Shown here: positions 52,581 through 61,142 of the stretch, one piece after another | Numbering within the stretch: the stretch's first letter is position 1 | Layout of the letters: each line of letters opens with the position of its first letter | Origin: Prado023 sp963788325 | Lineage (GTDB): Bacteria; Actinomycetota; Actinomycetes; S36-B12; CAIYMF01 | Direction of reading: 5' to 3' | Length of the DNA stretch: 64,000 nt | Assembly (NCBI GenBank): GCA_963788325.1 | Contig: CAWBGJ010000015.1 | Location: forward strand, 496,001-560,000 | Notes under the pieces: generated by a model | Told to the model about the DNA's origin: nothing | What the model saw: the letters and a program-made list of their open reading frames with translations, nothing else | Databases searched by the model: none | Position numbers and translations under genes: made by a program

Positions 52581-52796
52581 ATGGCCAAGTACGACCTCAC
52601 GACCACGACCCTCGGCTCGCTGCTCGAGGACCCCGACGTCGTGGCGATCATGGAGAAGCACGCCCCCGGCATCACGTCCAACCCGATGCTCGGCATGGCC
52701 AAGGGCATGCCGGCCGCCCAGGCCGTGGGCATGGCCGGCGGGATGATCGGCCAGGACGCCGTCTCGGCGATCATGTCCGACGTCGAGGCGCTCTAG
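52581..52796 (+). CDS. Small conserved 71-aa protein
   Basis: The product reads as two short helices with LGSLLEDPDVVAIMEKHAPG and PMLGMAKGMPAAQAVGM, then GQDAVSAIMSD. This resembles a short helical module that I recall at the C-terminus of some actinobacterial glycosidases and esterases, here standing alone. It contains no Cys, signal peptide or membrane span. A GAAGGGAACC ribosome binding site and a following strong terminator indicate a real, separately transcribed gene. The function is not known to me. Confidence 0.7.
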   Translation: MAKYDLTTTTLGSLLEDPDVVAIMEKHAPGITSNPMLGMAKGMPAAQAVGMAGGMIGQDAVSAIMSDVEAL

Positions 52797-52823
52797 TCCG
52801 AAGGCGCTCCCAGCAGAACTGCT

Positions 52824-52854
52824 GAGGGCGGGGTCGCTGCGGCGCCCCGCCCTC
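52824..52854 (+). terminator. Terminator after the 71-aa protein gene
   Basis: Ten perfect pairs (52824-52833 with 52845-52854, arm GAGGGCGGGG) with an 11-nt loop, 27 nt after the stop. Confidence 0.7.
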
Positions 52855-52944
52855 TGGCCTGCCTGATCACCGACCCTCGCCGGGCTGCCCCCCACCCACG
52901 CGAGGCAGCCGCCGGACCCTGCGGGGCGGGTGGCGATGCGCCCC

Positions 52945-52950
52945 CATACT
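52945..52950 (+). promoter_or_regulatory. -10 box of the MFS gene (leaderless)
   Basis: CATACT ends 7 nt before the GTG at 52958. No ribosome binding site is present. Confidence 0.4.
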
Positions 52951-52957
52951 GGTCACC

Positions 52958-54223
52958 GTGACCGCCCCTGCCCTGAATCCCCGCAGCCGGCGCGTCCAGA
53001 TCGCCATCCCCATCGTGCTGGCGATGCTGTCGATGGTCGGCCCGTTCAGCATCGACACCCCCTTCCCCGCGTTCGCCGCGATGCAGCGCGACTTCGGCGT
53101 CGACTCCACGCAGATGCAATGGGTGGTGACGACCTACCTGGCGGCGTTCGCGGTGATGAGCATCTTCCACGGGCCGCTGTCCGACGCGGTCGGGCGACGC
53201 CCGGTGATCGTGGTGTCCATCGCGGTGTACGTGCTGGCCTCGGTCGGCGCAGCACTCTCCCCCAGCCTCGGCGTCCTGCTCGCGTTCCGTGCGCTGCAGG
53301 GGTTCAGCGCCGGCGGGGCCGCGATCGTGAGCCGGACCGTGATCCGCGACCTGTTCGACGGCGAGCAGGCGCAGGTGCTGATGAGCCGCGTCGCGTTGAT
53401 CTTCGCCCTCGGTCCTGCGATCGCGCCGATCATCGGCGGGTTGGTGCTCCAGCTCGGGCCATGGCAGTGGATCTTCGCCTTCATGGCCGCCTTCGGCGTG
53501 GGCCTGATCGCCGCGACCCTGCTCGTCCTGCCTGAGAGCCACCCTCGCGAGCGCCGGGTCCCGATGCGGCCGCGCTCTGTGTTGGAGGGTCTGAGCGCGG
53601 TGGCCAGGCGGGCCTCGTTCCACCGGCTCGCCTGGGCGACCACGCTGGCCTTCGGCGCCCAGTTCCTCTACATCGGCGGCGCTGCGATCTTCCTGGTCGA
53701 CCTGCTGGGCAAGGGCGAGCTGGACTTCTGGATGCTGTTCGTGCCGATGATCGGCTCGATGATGCTGGGCTCCTGGATCTCGGGCCGCGCGGCAGGCCGG
53801 CTCAGCGCACGGCGGCTCGTCAGCGCCGGCTACACGGTGTCGGTGGTGGGCGGGGCGGTGGGCCTGGTGCTGGCTGTGTCCCCGCTGGGCGATCGCCTGC
53901 CGTGGGCGGTCGTCGGCGCCAGCATGATCGCCCTGGGCAACGGCATGTCCTACCCGAACCTGCAGCTGATGCTGCTCGACCTGTTCCCCGAACGACGCGG
54001 CGCCGTGATGTCCGGGGCGACATTCGTCACGCTGACGTTCAACGCGATCGTCGCAGTCGCCGTGACTCCGCTCGTAGCCGTGTCCACCCTGGGCTTCGCG
54101 GTCACCGCGATGGTCATGGTCGGCGCGGGACAGCTGTGCTGGAGCTGGCACTGCGCCGTCGAGGACCGCGACACCGCGGCCGCCGAGCACCCCGAGGAGT
54201 GGGAACCCACCGACGTGATGTGA
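52958..54223 (+). CDS. MFS transporter, Bcr/CflA (drug:H+ antiporter) family
   Basis: The 421-residue protein has twelve predicted membrane segments. The DHA1 motif A between helices 2 and 3 is GPLSDAVGRRPVIV. RALQGFSAGGAAIVSRTVIR is the Bcr/CflA-type helix 4, followed by ALGPAIAPIIGGLV (motif C region) and FPERRGAVMSGA. Relatives export bicyclomycin, chloramphenicol or sulfonamides, but the substrate here is unknown. The GTG start is fixed by the -10 box. Confidence 0.9.
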   Translation: MTAPALNPRSRRVQIAIPIVLAMLSMVGPFSIDTPFPAFAAMQRDFGVDSTQMQWVVTTYLAAFAVMSIFHGPLSDAVGRRPVIVVSIAVYVLASVGAALSPSLGVLLAFRALQGFSAGGAAIVSRTVIRDLFDGEQAQVLMSRVALIFALGPAIAPIIGGLVLQLGPWQWIFAFMAAFGVGLIAATLLVLPESHPRERRVPMRPRSVLEGLSAVARRASFHRLAWATTLAFGAQFLYIGGAAIFLVDLLGKGELDFWMLFVPMIGSMMLGSWISGRAAGRLSARRLVSAGYTVSVVGGAVGLVLAVSPLGDRLPWAVVGASMIALGNGMSYPNLQLMLLDLFPERRGAVMSGATFVTLTFNAIVAVAVTPLVAVSTLGFAVTAMVMVGAGQLCWSWHCAVEDRDTAAAEHPEEWEPTDVM

Positions 54224-54278
54224 CGGTGGCTGCACCGCCGGGGGCAGCGCCCGGCGCGGCCCCGGGCCCGCCGCAGGG

Positions 54279-55244
54279 TCAGTCGCGGTCCCAGACCTCA
54301 TGGGGGATCAGGAACAGGTTCTTCGTCACCTTGCGCCGGTCGCAGGCGACGAGCACGTCGAGGTCGGGCAGGACGACGATCCCCTCGGGCTTGTCCTTGA
54401 TCCCGGACAGTCGCCAGAGCGCGGTGGCTTCGAACGAGCCATGGAACGGGTCAGCGCCCGGGTCGGCACCGGGGACGACCGCCACCGATCGCCCCTTGTC
54501 ACTGAGGAGCACGAGGTTGCCCCGCGGGCCGACCTCCGCGTCGCTGAGGTCCGGACAGGCCCGGCTCATCGCGTCTGTGGGTGCCCACGCGGCCAGCAGG
54601 CTCAGGTGGAGCTCGACTGCGTCCTCGGGTCCAGCTTCCTCGCTGCCCGCGGTGTCGCCACCCGCGACCTCCCGCTCCCCGGCCTCCCACCAGGGTTGAC
54701 CGGCCGGCAACCAGCGGTCCGTGCCGAATCCCCGGGGGGCCGCGCCGGCCGGCCCGAACTCGAGCAGTGCCGCTGGGTCCTTCTCCTTGACGATCAGCAG
54801 ATGCCCGTCGCGGAGCATGACGACCCCCTCGGCGTGCGAGCCCTCGGGATCGTTCCAGGAGGCGCGTAGGGCGCTCGGCGCAGGGCCCTGCGGAATCTCG
54901 AGGCGGATGTGGGCCAGCACGCGCCGGTCCCGGGCATCGATGTACTCGGCTCGACAGGGCTGCTCCTGCACCAGGAGCACACCGAAAGCGCCATCCACAG
55001 CGACTGCCTCCAGCTGTGGGTCCTTCGCCGGGATGCGGGTTCCGCGGGCATGCCGCAGGTCCAGGGTCTGCCAGTCCAGCAGGGCAGTCCCGGACTCCGC
55101 CTGCGCCCAGGCGATCGTGGCCGCGCGGTCTCCGATGGCCACCACGGTGGTGCGCCCGTCGCGGTTCCGGCCGACGGCCAGGCCCGACACCTCCGCCAGG
55201 GGAATCGCGTCCAGTGGCTGGGCCATGACCTCTGTGGTGCGCAT
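54279..55244 (-). CDS. Uncharacterised beta-propeller-like protein (phytase-esterase/SdiA-regulated-like)
   Basis: The 321-residue protein shows repeated beta-rich segments with AEVSGLAVGRNRDGRT, QLEAVAVDGAFGVLLVQEQP, HAEGVVMLRDGHLLIVKEKD and KPEGIVVLPDLDVLVACDR. The recurring pattern (EA/EG-VAV...G.LLVV) resembles proteins described as having esterase-like activity of phytase, or SdiA-regulated domains, which fold as beta propellers. There is no signal peptide. ATG 55244 is chosen since CAGGAT ends 7 nt before it. ATG 55253 is possible. The function is not known. Confidence 0.65.
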   Translation of the reverse strand: MRTTEVMAQPLDAIPLAEVSGLAVGRNRDGRTTVVAIGDRAATIAWAQAESGTALLDWQTLDLRHARGTRIPAKDPQLEAVAVDGAFGVLLVQEQPCRAEYIDARDRRVLAHIRLEIPQGPAPSALRASWNDPEGSHAEGVVMLRDGHLLIVKEKDPAALLEFGPAGAAPRGFGTDRWLPAGQPWWEAGEREVAGGDTAGSEEAGPEDAVELHLSLLAAWAPTDAMSRACPDLSDAEVGPRGNLVLLSDKGRSVAVVPGADPGADPFHGSFEATALWRLSGIKDKPEGIVVLPDLDVLVACDRRKVTKNLFLIPHEVWDRD

Positions 55245-55251
55245 GTGGACC

Positions 55252-55257
55252 ATCCTG
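55252..55257 (-). promoter_or_regulatory. -10 box of the propeller-like gene (leaderless)
   Basis: CAGGAT on the minus strand ends 7 nt before the ATG at 55244. The same bases could serve as a weak ribosome binding site. Confidence 0.35.
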
Positions 55258-55375
55258 ACCGATCCGCGGCCCGGAGGTAGCGGGAGCGCGGCCGTGATGT
55301 TGCATCCGGGGGGCATCACGGACATGCTCACGCCGGGTCCGAGGTGCGGGCCGCGCGCGAGGACGGGACACCGGC

Positions 55376-57440
55376 ATGGGCGAGTACGACCTCCTGTTCG
55401 AACCAGTGGTGATCGGCCCGAAGATCGCGCCGAACCGCTTCTACCAGGTGCCCCACTGCAACGGTCTCGGGCTACCTGCGGCCCCGCTCGCACGCGGCCA
55501 TGCGCGCGGCGAAGGCGGAGGGCGGCTGGGGTGTGGTCTGCACCGAAGAGGTCGAGATCCATCCCTCCAGCGACATCGCCCCGTGCGTCGAGGGCCGGAT
55601 CTGGGATGACGACGACGTCGCGGGCCACCGGCTGATGACCGAGGCGGTCCATGCGCACGGCGCGCTGGCGGGGATCGAGCTGACCCATACGGGACTCGAC
55701 GCCCCGAACCACTACTCCCACCTCACGGCGATCGGACCCCGCAGCGAGGGGGTCCTCGGCGGCACCGGGTACGAGCCGGTCCAGACGCGCGCGATGACGC
55801 GCCGGGACTTCGCTGACGTCCGCCGCTGGCACCGCAATGCCGCGCTCCGCGCCCGCGACGCCGGCTTCGACATCGTCTACTGCTACGCCGCCCACGGGCT
55901 CACCCTGCCCATGCAGCTGCTCTCCCGGCGGCACAACGACCGCACCGACGAGTACGGCGGCAGCCTGGAGAACCGGGTCCGGTTCTTCCGCGAGCTCATC
56001 GAGGACACGCACGAGGCGGTCGGCGACGACTGCGCGGTGGCGGTGCGGCTGGCCGTCGACGAGCTGATCGGGCCGGCTGGGATCACCAACGACGGGGAGG
56101 CCACCGAGATCGTCGCCATGCTGGCCGAGCTGCCCGACCTGTGGGACGTCAACGTCTCGGGCTGGAGCAACGACTCCGCGACCTCGCGCTTCGCGCCCGA
56201 GGGCCACCAGGAGCGCTACATCGCGTTCGTCAAGTCGCTGACGACCAAGCCCGTGGTGGGCGTGGGTCGCTACACCAGCCCGGATGCGATGGTCTCCGCG
56301 GTGCGCCGCGGCGTGCTCGACCTGATCGGCGCCGCGCGCCCGTCCATCGCCGATCCGTTCCTGCCGCAGAAGGTCCGTGATGGCCGCACCGAGTCGATCC
56401 GCGAGTGCATCGGGTGCAACATCTGCGTCTCCACCGATCCCAAGGGATCGTGCCGATCCGCTGCACCCAGAACCCCACGATGGGTGAGGAGTGGCGCCGC
56501 GGCTGGCACCCGGAGCGGATCGCCGTGCGCCGGAGCGCGGCGCCGGTGATGGTGGTCGGCGCCGGGCCGGCGGGGCTCGAGGCCGCCCGGGCGCTGGGCC
56601 AGCGCGGGCACGACGTGCAGCTGCTCGAGGCGCGCCCGGAGGTCGGCGGACGGGTGGTACGCGAGGCGCTGCTGCCGGGCTTGGCCGCCTGGCGGCGGGT
56701 CGTCGACTGGCGGCGCACCGAGATCGCGGGGCTCCCGCGTGTGGAGGTGTTCCCCGCCTCGCCGATGACGGCGCAGGACATCCTGGACACCGGCGTGCGG
56801 GATGTGGTGGTCGCCACCGGGGCCACCTGGCGCCGGGACGGTCGTGGCCGCTCGACCGGCGCGGCCATCACCGGGCACGACCAGGCGCGGGTCTACACCC
56901 CCGACGACATCCTCGAGGATCTCGTGTCGGGCGCCTGGCGACTGCCCGAGGGCGAGGTGGTGATCTACGACGACGACCACTACGTGATGGGCGGGCTGCT
57001 GGCCGAGCTGGCTGGCGCAGCGGGGTCATCGAGTGACGCTGCTGACGGCTGCGCCGCTGGTGTCGTACTGGACCCAGTACACCCTCGAGCAGGAGCGCAT
57101 CGAGCGTCGCCTGGTCGACCTCGGGGTGCGCCTGCGGCCGCGGACCACGCTGGCGAGCATCGCGGCCGACCACGTGATGACCGAGTCGGTCGTGAACGGG
57201 GCGGTCGAGCAGCTGGGACGCGCCTGCGTGCTGCTCGTGGCCGACCGGACCCCGCGCACGGACCTCCACGAGGCCCTGTCCGTCGCGAAGGACGAGGGTG
57301 CGCTGGATTCCGTGCGCCTCATCGGCGACGCGGAGGCTCCAGGGCTCATCACGCAGGCAGTGTTCTCCGGCCATCGTGCGGCCAGGCAGTTCGGCGAGGA
57401 TGTGGACCCTGATGGCGTGGAGTTCCTGCGCGAGGGATAG
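55376..57440 (+). pseudogene. Trimethylamine dehydrogenase-like flavoprotein gene with three frameshifts
   Basis: The parts together match the TMADH/dimethylamine/histamine dehydrogenase family: an old-yellow-enzyme barrel, a 4Fe-4S site and a FAD/ADP-binding half. The N-terminus has IAPNRFYQVPHCNGLG. A one-base insertion in GGG at 55469-55471 shifts the frame to VVCTEEVEIHPSSDIAP, GFDIVYCYAAHGLTLPMQLL and GGSLENRVRFFREL. After CIGCNIC a one-base loss near 56444 shifts to IRCTQNPTMGEEWRRGWHPE and VMVVGAGPAGLEAARALGQR. An insertion in GGGG at 57022-57025 shifts to VTLLTAAPLVSYWTQYTLEQ, ending at 57440. All three lie in G runs, so sequencing error is a real alternative. If intact it would be about 687 residues. 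Confidence 0.85.
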
Positions 57441-57672
57441 GGCGCACTCAAGGTGGCGACAGAAGGAGCTGCCGGTGGGCAAGGAGTGGCGACCAGCGGG
57501 ATCGGCGGAACTGATCGACCTGAGCCGGGGCCGACCCGATGACGGTGTTCGAGCGCATCGCTGATGTGGCCGGCACGGGAGATCGCAGTACGAGTGCACA
57601 CCCTGCGAGTGCCTCCGGGGCGCGGACCCCAGCACCGTGGGCGCGGTTCCCCCCCCGTCCGGGGCCTTGCGT

Positions 57673-58287
57673 TCAGCTGAAGTCTGGTCCCGCGGTGCGG
57701 GTGCGCTTGATTTCGAAGAAGCCGGGGGTGCCGGCGACTGCAAGCACTCCATCCCACAACTGCCCGGCGGCGTCACCACGCGGTGTCGGGGTGACCACGG
57801 GGCCGAAGAAGGCGATCGTGGTCCCCTCGGGTCCGGGGACGTGCAGCACCGGAGTGCCCACGTCCATCCCGACCGGGTCCATGCCGCGATGATGCTCGGC
57901 GCGCAGCTCGCCGTCGAAGGCATCGGTATCTGCGGCTGCCCGCAACTCGGGGGGCAGTCCCACTTCGGCCAGGGCCTCGGCGCAGACCTCGGCGAAGTCG
58001 GTGCGGCCCCCGGGGTGGATGCGGGTGCCCATCGCTGTGTACAGGGGCAGCGCCACCGAGTCGCCGTGCTCGAGTCGGGCAGCGGTCAGGATGCGCACCG
58101 GACCCCACGCCCGCCCCATCAGCTCGACGTACTCGTCGGGCAGGTCGCGACCCTCGTTGAGCACGGCCAACGACATCGTGTGCCAGCGGACGCGGACGTC
58201 GCGGACCTCCTCGACCTCGAGCACCCAACGGGAGGTCATCCACGCCCACGGGCAGATCGGGTCGAACCAGAAGTCCACATCAACCAT
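57673..58287 (-). CDS. DsbA-family (mycothiol-dependent nitroreductase Rv2466c-like) protein
   Basis: The 204-residue thioredoxin-fold protein begins MVDVDFWFDPICPWAWMTSR. This closely follows Rv2466c of M. tuberculosis, a mycothiol-dependent reductase. Rv2466c has a CPWC site, whereas here it is CPWA (Cys12, Ala15), so only one active-site Cys is left. The alpha-helical insert and GTPVLHVPGPEGTTIAFFGP cis-Pro region are present. It could act as a monothiol mycoredoxin-like enzyme. The start ATG at 58287 is preceded by GATGAT at 6 nt. Confidence 0.83.
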   Translation of the reverse strand: MVDVDFWFDPICPWAWMTSRWVLEVEEVRDVRVRWHTMSLAVLNEGRDLPDEYVELMGRAWGPVRILTAARLEHGDSVALPLYTAMGTRIHPGGRTDFAEVCAEALAEVGLPPELRAAADTDAFDGELRAEHHRGMDPVGMDVGTPVLHVPGPEGTTIAFFGPVVTPTPRGDAAGQLWDGVLAVAGTPGFFEIKRTRTAGPDFS

Positions 58288-58632
58288 GCATGGATCATCA
58301 CACGGGTTGGCGACGTCGCCAGCCACGCTGAGCGGCACCCGGGAAGCAGCGTCCCCCACGTCGTCGCTCGTCAGCCCCGCCAACCTTGCCGCCGATCCGG
58401 TCGTAATCCGGGTGGTGGCGGCGAGCCGGGCCGAACCTTGCCGAGGAGTTGGTCGTTGCGGCGTGGTCGGGGCGCCGAAGTAGCGACCACATCGACGGCG
58501 AGGTTGGCTTCCCCACCCTGAGCCATGGCGTCGAACGACCCAATCGGATGCATGCCTGCGCTGCGCGCACCTTGCGCGCGAACCAGCCCAGTCCCCAAGC
58601 TCCGGCTCACCTCTGTGCGGGAGTTCGGAGAC
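58288..58632. other. 345-bp gap without a recognised gene
   Basis: Between the DsbA-like gene and the TetR stop I find only short unsupported open frames. The motif AACCTTGCCG recurs in related forms near 58381-58390 and 58432-58442. There is no clear terminator or RNA gene. It may be degraded sequence. Confidence 0.5.
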
Positions 58633-59325
58633 TCAACCGGAGGCGGAGCGCCTCGAGGACGCACCAGCTTCCTGCACGGCGTCGAGGATCAGGTCCAGCC
58701 CCGAGCCGAACACGTCAGCCGTCCGCAGGGCGCCCAGGTGCTTCGCCTCGCGCGCGAGGTTGGGATGGGTGTGGCGGTCGACCCGACCCAGGGGTGGCAC
58801 CCAGTGGTCGTCGTCGTCCAGGGCTGCCCCGTCCGAGAGCCGCCCGGCGGCCATCGCCGCGGAGAAGGTCAGCACGTGGCTGGAGTACATGCCGTAGAAG
58901 CGGACGAGTTGCTCGCCCCGGAGCCCGGACTCGGCGAGGGCTGCGATCACCACCTCCATTGCGTCGAGCTCGGCGGATCCAGCCGTCGTGATCGATCCGG
59001 CGCGGACCCCCACGACAGGATGGGCCACGAGGCTGCGCAGGGTCTCGTGCGCGGCCCAGACCAGCCGCTCTCGCCACGGCAGCCCCCAGTTGAGTGTGCT
59101 CCAGATGTCGCCGAGCAGGCGGTCGAGCATCGCCGCGAACAGCGAGGACTTGTCGCGGAAGTGCCGATACACAGCCGTGGGATCCGCGCCCAGCTCGGCA
59201 CCGAGCTTGCGGAAGCTGACGGCGTCCTCGCCTCCGGAGGCCGCCAGGCGCAGGGCTGCCTCCACGATCGTCTCGGCATCGAGCTGGGCCCGACGCCGCG
59301 GCTGGGCACCCACAGCAGTGCTCAC
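58633..59325 (-). CDS. TetR family transcriptional regulator
   Basis: The 230-residue protein has an N-terminal TetR helix-turn-helix (DAETIVEAALRLAASGGEDA then VSFRKLGAELGADPTAVYRH with FRDKSSLFAAM). The all-helical ligand-binding part resembles the TetR_C family of larger regulators. GAGGAGGGAC precedes the GTG at 59325. It is divergent from the amidohydrolase-SBP-amidase operon, and the shared 117-bp gap holds a repeat/palindrome operator over the promoter of that operon. It probably represses the operon, and maybe itself, until the transported compound binds. Confidence 0.9.
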   Translation of the reverse strand: MSTAVGAQPRRRAQLDAETIVEAALRLAASGGEDAVSFRKLGAELGADPTAVYRHFRDKSSLFAAMLDRLLGDIWSTLNWGLPWRERLVWAAHETLRSLVAHPVVGVRAGSITTAGSAELDAMEVVIAALAESGLRGEQLVRFYGMYSSHVLTFSAAMAAGRLSDGAALDDDDHWVPPLGRVDRHTHPNLAREAKHLGALRTADVFGSGLDLILDAVQEAGASSRRSASG

Positions 59326-59362
59326 GTCCCTCCTCTAACTCTGGAAATCGCGAGAACTCTAC

Positions 59363-59390
59363 AGTCAACACCGTAGTCAACACCGTTGAC
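59363..59390. promoter_or_regulatory. Probable TetR operator
   Basis: AGTCAACACCGT occurs twice in tandem (59363-59374 and 59375-59386). The second copy continues into TGAC, giving the perfect palindrome GTCAAC-ACC-GTTGAC (59376-59390). It overlaps the -35 box of the amidohydrolase promoter and lies 38-65 bp before the tetR start. Confidence 0.7.
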
Positions 59391-59414
59391 AGGGTGGTTC
59401 GGGTCGTCTACGGT
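59386..59414 (+). promoter_or_regulatory. Promoter of the amidohydrolase operon
   Basis: TTGACA (59386-59391) and TACGGT (59409-59414) are separated by exactly 17 nt. The -35 lies in the TetR palindrome. The start codon GTG is 29 nt after the -10. Confidence 0.75.
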
Positions 59415-59442
59415 CCGGGATCACCAACGAACGGAGGCTCGG

Positions 59443-61086
59443 GTGCACGCCGAAGTGTTGTTCGTCAACGGATCGCTGTTCAGCGCGGGGATGCCCTCGT
59501 CGCGGCCCGGGATCCTGGCCGTTCGCTCGGGGCGGATCATGGCCGTGGGCCGATCGCACGAGGTGGACGACCTTCGCGGGCCGGACACCGAGATCGTGGA
59601 TCTCGCCGGCGGGCTCCTGCTGCCGGGCTTCCAGGACGCGCACGTCCACCCGGTGATGGCTGGGGTGAACCTCCTCCAGTGCGACCTGCACGACGAGACG
59701 TCCGCCGAGGGCGCGCTGGCCCGGATCGCGTCCTACGCCGAGTCGCGCGCTGATGCTCCCTGGATCGTCGGTGCGGGCTGGTCCATGGAGCATTTCCCGG
59801 GCGGGATCCCGACCCGGCAGCAGCTCGACTCGGTAGTGGCCGACCGGCCCGCCTACCTGACCAATCGCGACGGGCACGGCGTGTGGGTGAACACCCGGGC
59901 CCTCGAGCTGGCCGGGATCACCGCCGAGACACCAGACCCAGCGGACGGCCGGATCGAGCGGGCGCCTGACGGCAGTCCGACGGGGATGCTGCACGAGGGA
60001 GCCAACCGGCTCGTGGAGCACCTATTGCCGGTCGTCGGCCCCGACGAGCAGCTCGCCGGCCTGCGAGCCGCCCAGGCCCACCTCTTCTCGTTGGGCATCA
60101 CCGCGTGGCAGGACGCCGCGGTCGGGGCCATGTTCGGCCAGGCCGACATCCTGCCCGTCTACCTGCGGGCAGTGGGCTCCGGAGACCTCGTGGCCCGGGT
60201 CGTGGGCGCGCTCTGGTGGGACCGGGAGCGCGGCGCGGAGCAGATCCCGGATCTCGTCGCGCGCCGGGACGCCGGCAGCGTGGGTCGGTTCCAGTGCTCG
60301 ACGGTCAAGATGATGCTCGACGGGGTCGCGGAGAACTTCACCGCCGCGATGCTCGAGCCCTACTTGGACGGGTGCGGCTGCCAGACCGGGAACTCCGGCC
60401 TGAGCTTCGTCGACCCGGCGGCCCTGAAGGAGTACGTGACCGAACTGGACGCGCAGGGCTTCCAGGTGCACTTCCACGCCCTCGGCGACCGGGCGGTGCG
60501 CGACGCCCTCGACGCCCTCGAGGCAGCCCTGGCCGCCAACGGCCCGACCGACCACCGACACCACCTGGCGCACCTGCAGGTGGTGCACCCCGAGGACATC
60601 CCGCGGTTCGCGCAGGTGGGCGCAACGGCCAACATCCAAGCGCTCTGGGCGCGCGCACGAGCCGCAGATGGACGAGCTGACGATCCCGTTCCTCGGCGAT
60701 CGCCGCGCGTCATGGCAGTACCCGTTCGCCGACATCGCCAGGGCCGGGGGCGCGCTGGCCGCGGGCAGCGACTGGTCGGTGAGCAGCGCCGACCCGTTGG
60801 CGGGCATCCACGTCGCGGTCAACCGGGTCGCCCCGAGGCGCCGCCGGGCACCGAGCCGCTGTACCCGGACAGCGCCCTCTCGCTGGCCACTGCCCTGACG
60901 GCCTACACCTCCGGGTCCGCCCGGGTGAACCACCTCGACGACGTCACCGGCCAGCTCACGGCCGGGAGGCTCGCGGACCTGGCCATCCTGGATCGCGACC
61001 CCTTCCAGGGCCCCGCTGATCAGATCGCTGCCTCGACCGTGACCTCGACCTGGGTCGAGGGTCAGCAGGTCCACACACGCCCATGA
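59443..61086 (+). CDS. Amidohydrolase, YtcJ-like family, with probable compensating frameshifts
   Basis: This is a metal-dependent amidohydrolase of the YtcJ/amidohydrolase-3 type. LLPGFQDAHVHPVMAGVNLL holds the HxH metal ligands. Further motifs are STVKMMLDGVAENFT with the Lys, FQVHFHALGDRAVRDALDAL, RHHLAHLQVVHPEDI and, at the end, GQLTAGRLADLAILDRDP. An extra base at about 60648-60656 and a missing base at about 60831-60835 scramble about 61 codons. The sister frame between them reads MDELTIPFLGDRRASWQYPF and GSDWSVSSADPLAGIHVAVN, the expected metal-site Asp region. As read, that Asp is lost. GTG 59443 follows ACGGAGG. The stop overlaps a possible ATG of the next gene. Confidence 0.85.
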   Translation: MHAEVLFVNGSLFSAGMPSSRPGILAVRSGRIMAVGRSHEVDDLRGPDTEIVDLAGGLLLPGFQDAHVHPVMAGVNLLQCDLHDETSAEGALARIASYAESRADAPWIVGAGWSMEHFPGGIPTRQQLDSVVADRPAYLTNRDGHGVWVNTRALELAGITAETPDPADGRIERAPDGSPTGMLHEGANRLVEHLLPVVGPDEQLAGLRAAQAHLFSLGITAWQDAAVGAMFGQADILPVYLRAVGSGDLVARVVGALWWDRERGAEQIPDLVARRDAGSVGRFQCSTVKMMLDGVAENFTAAMLEPYLDGCGCQTGNSGLSFVDPAALKEYVTELDAQGFQVHFHALGDRAVRDALDALEAALAANGPTDHRHHLAHLQVVHPEDIPRFAQVGATANIQALWARARAADGRADDPVPRRSPRVMAVPVRRHRQGRGRAGRGQRLVGEQRRPVGGHPRRGQPGRPEAPPGTEPLYPDSALSLATALTAYTSGSARVNHLDDVTGQLTAGRLADLAILDRDPFQGPADQIAASTVTSTWVEGQQVHTRP

Positions 61087-61142
61087 CCACAGACCACCCC
61101 GCACCGCAGCCGCCTGGAACCCACGGAACCCCTGGAGGAACG

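Noticed and set aside
58298..58570. Minus-strand 90-codon frame in the gap before tetR
   Set aside because: No ribosome binding site, no recognised motif and an Arg-rich low-complexity product.
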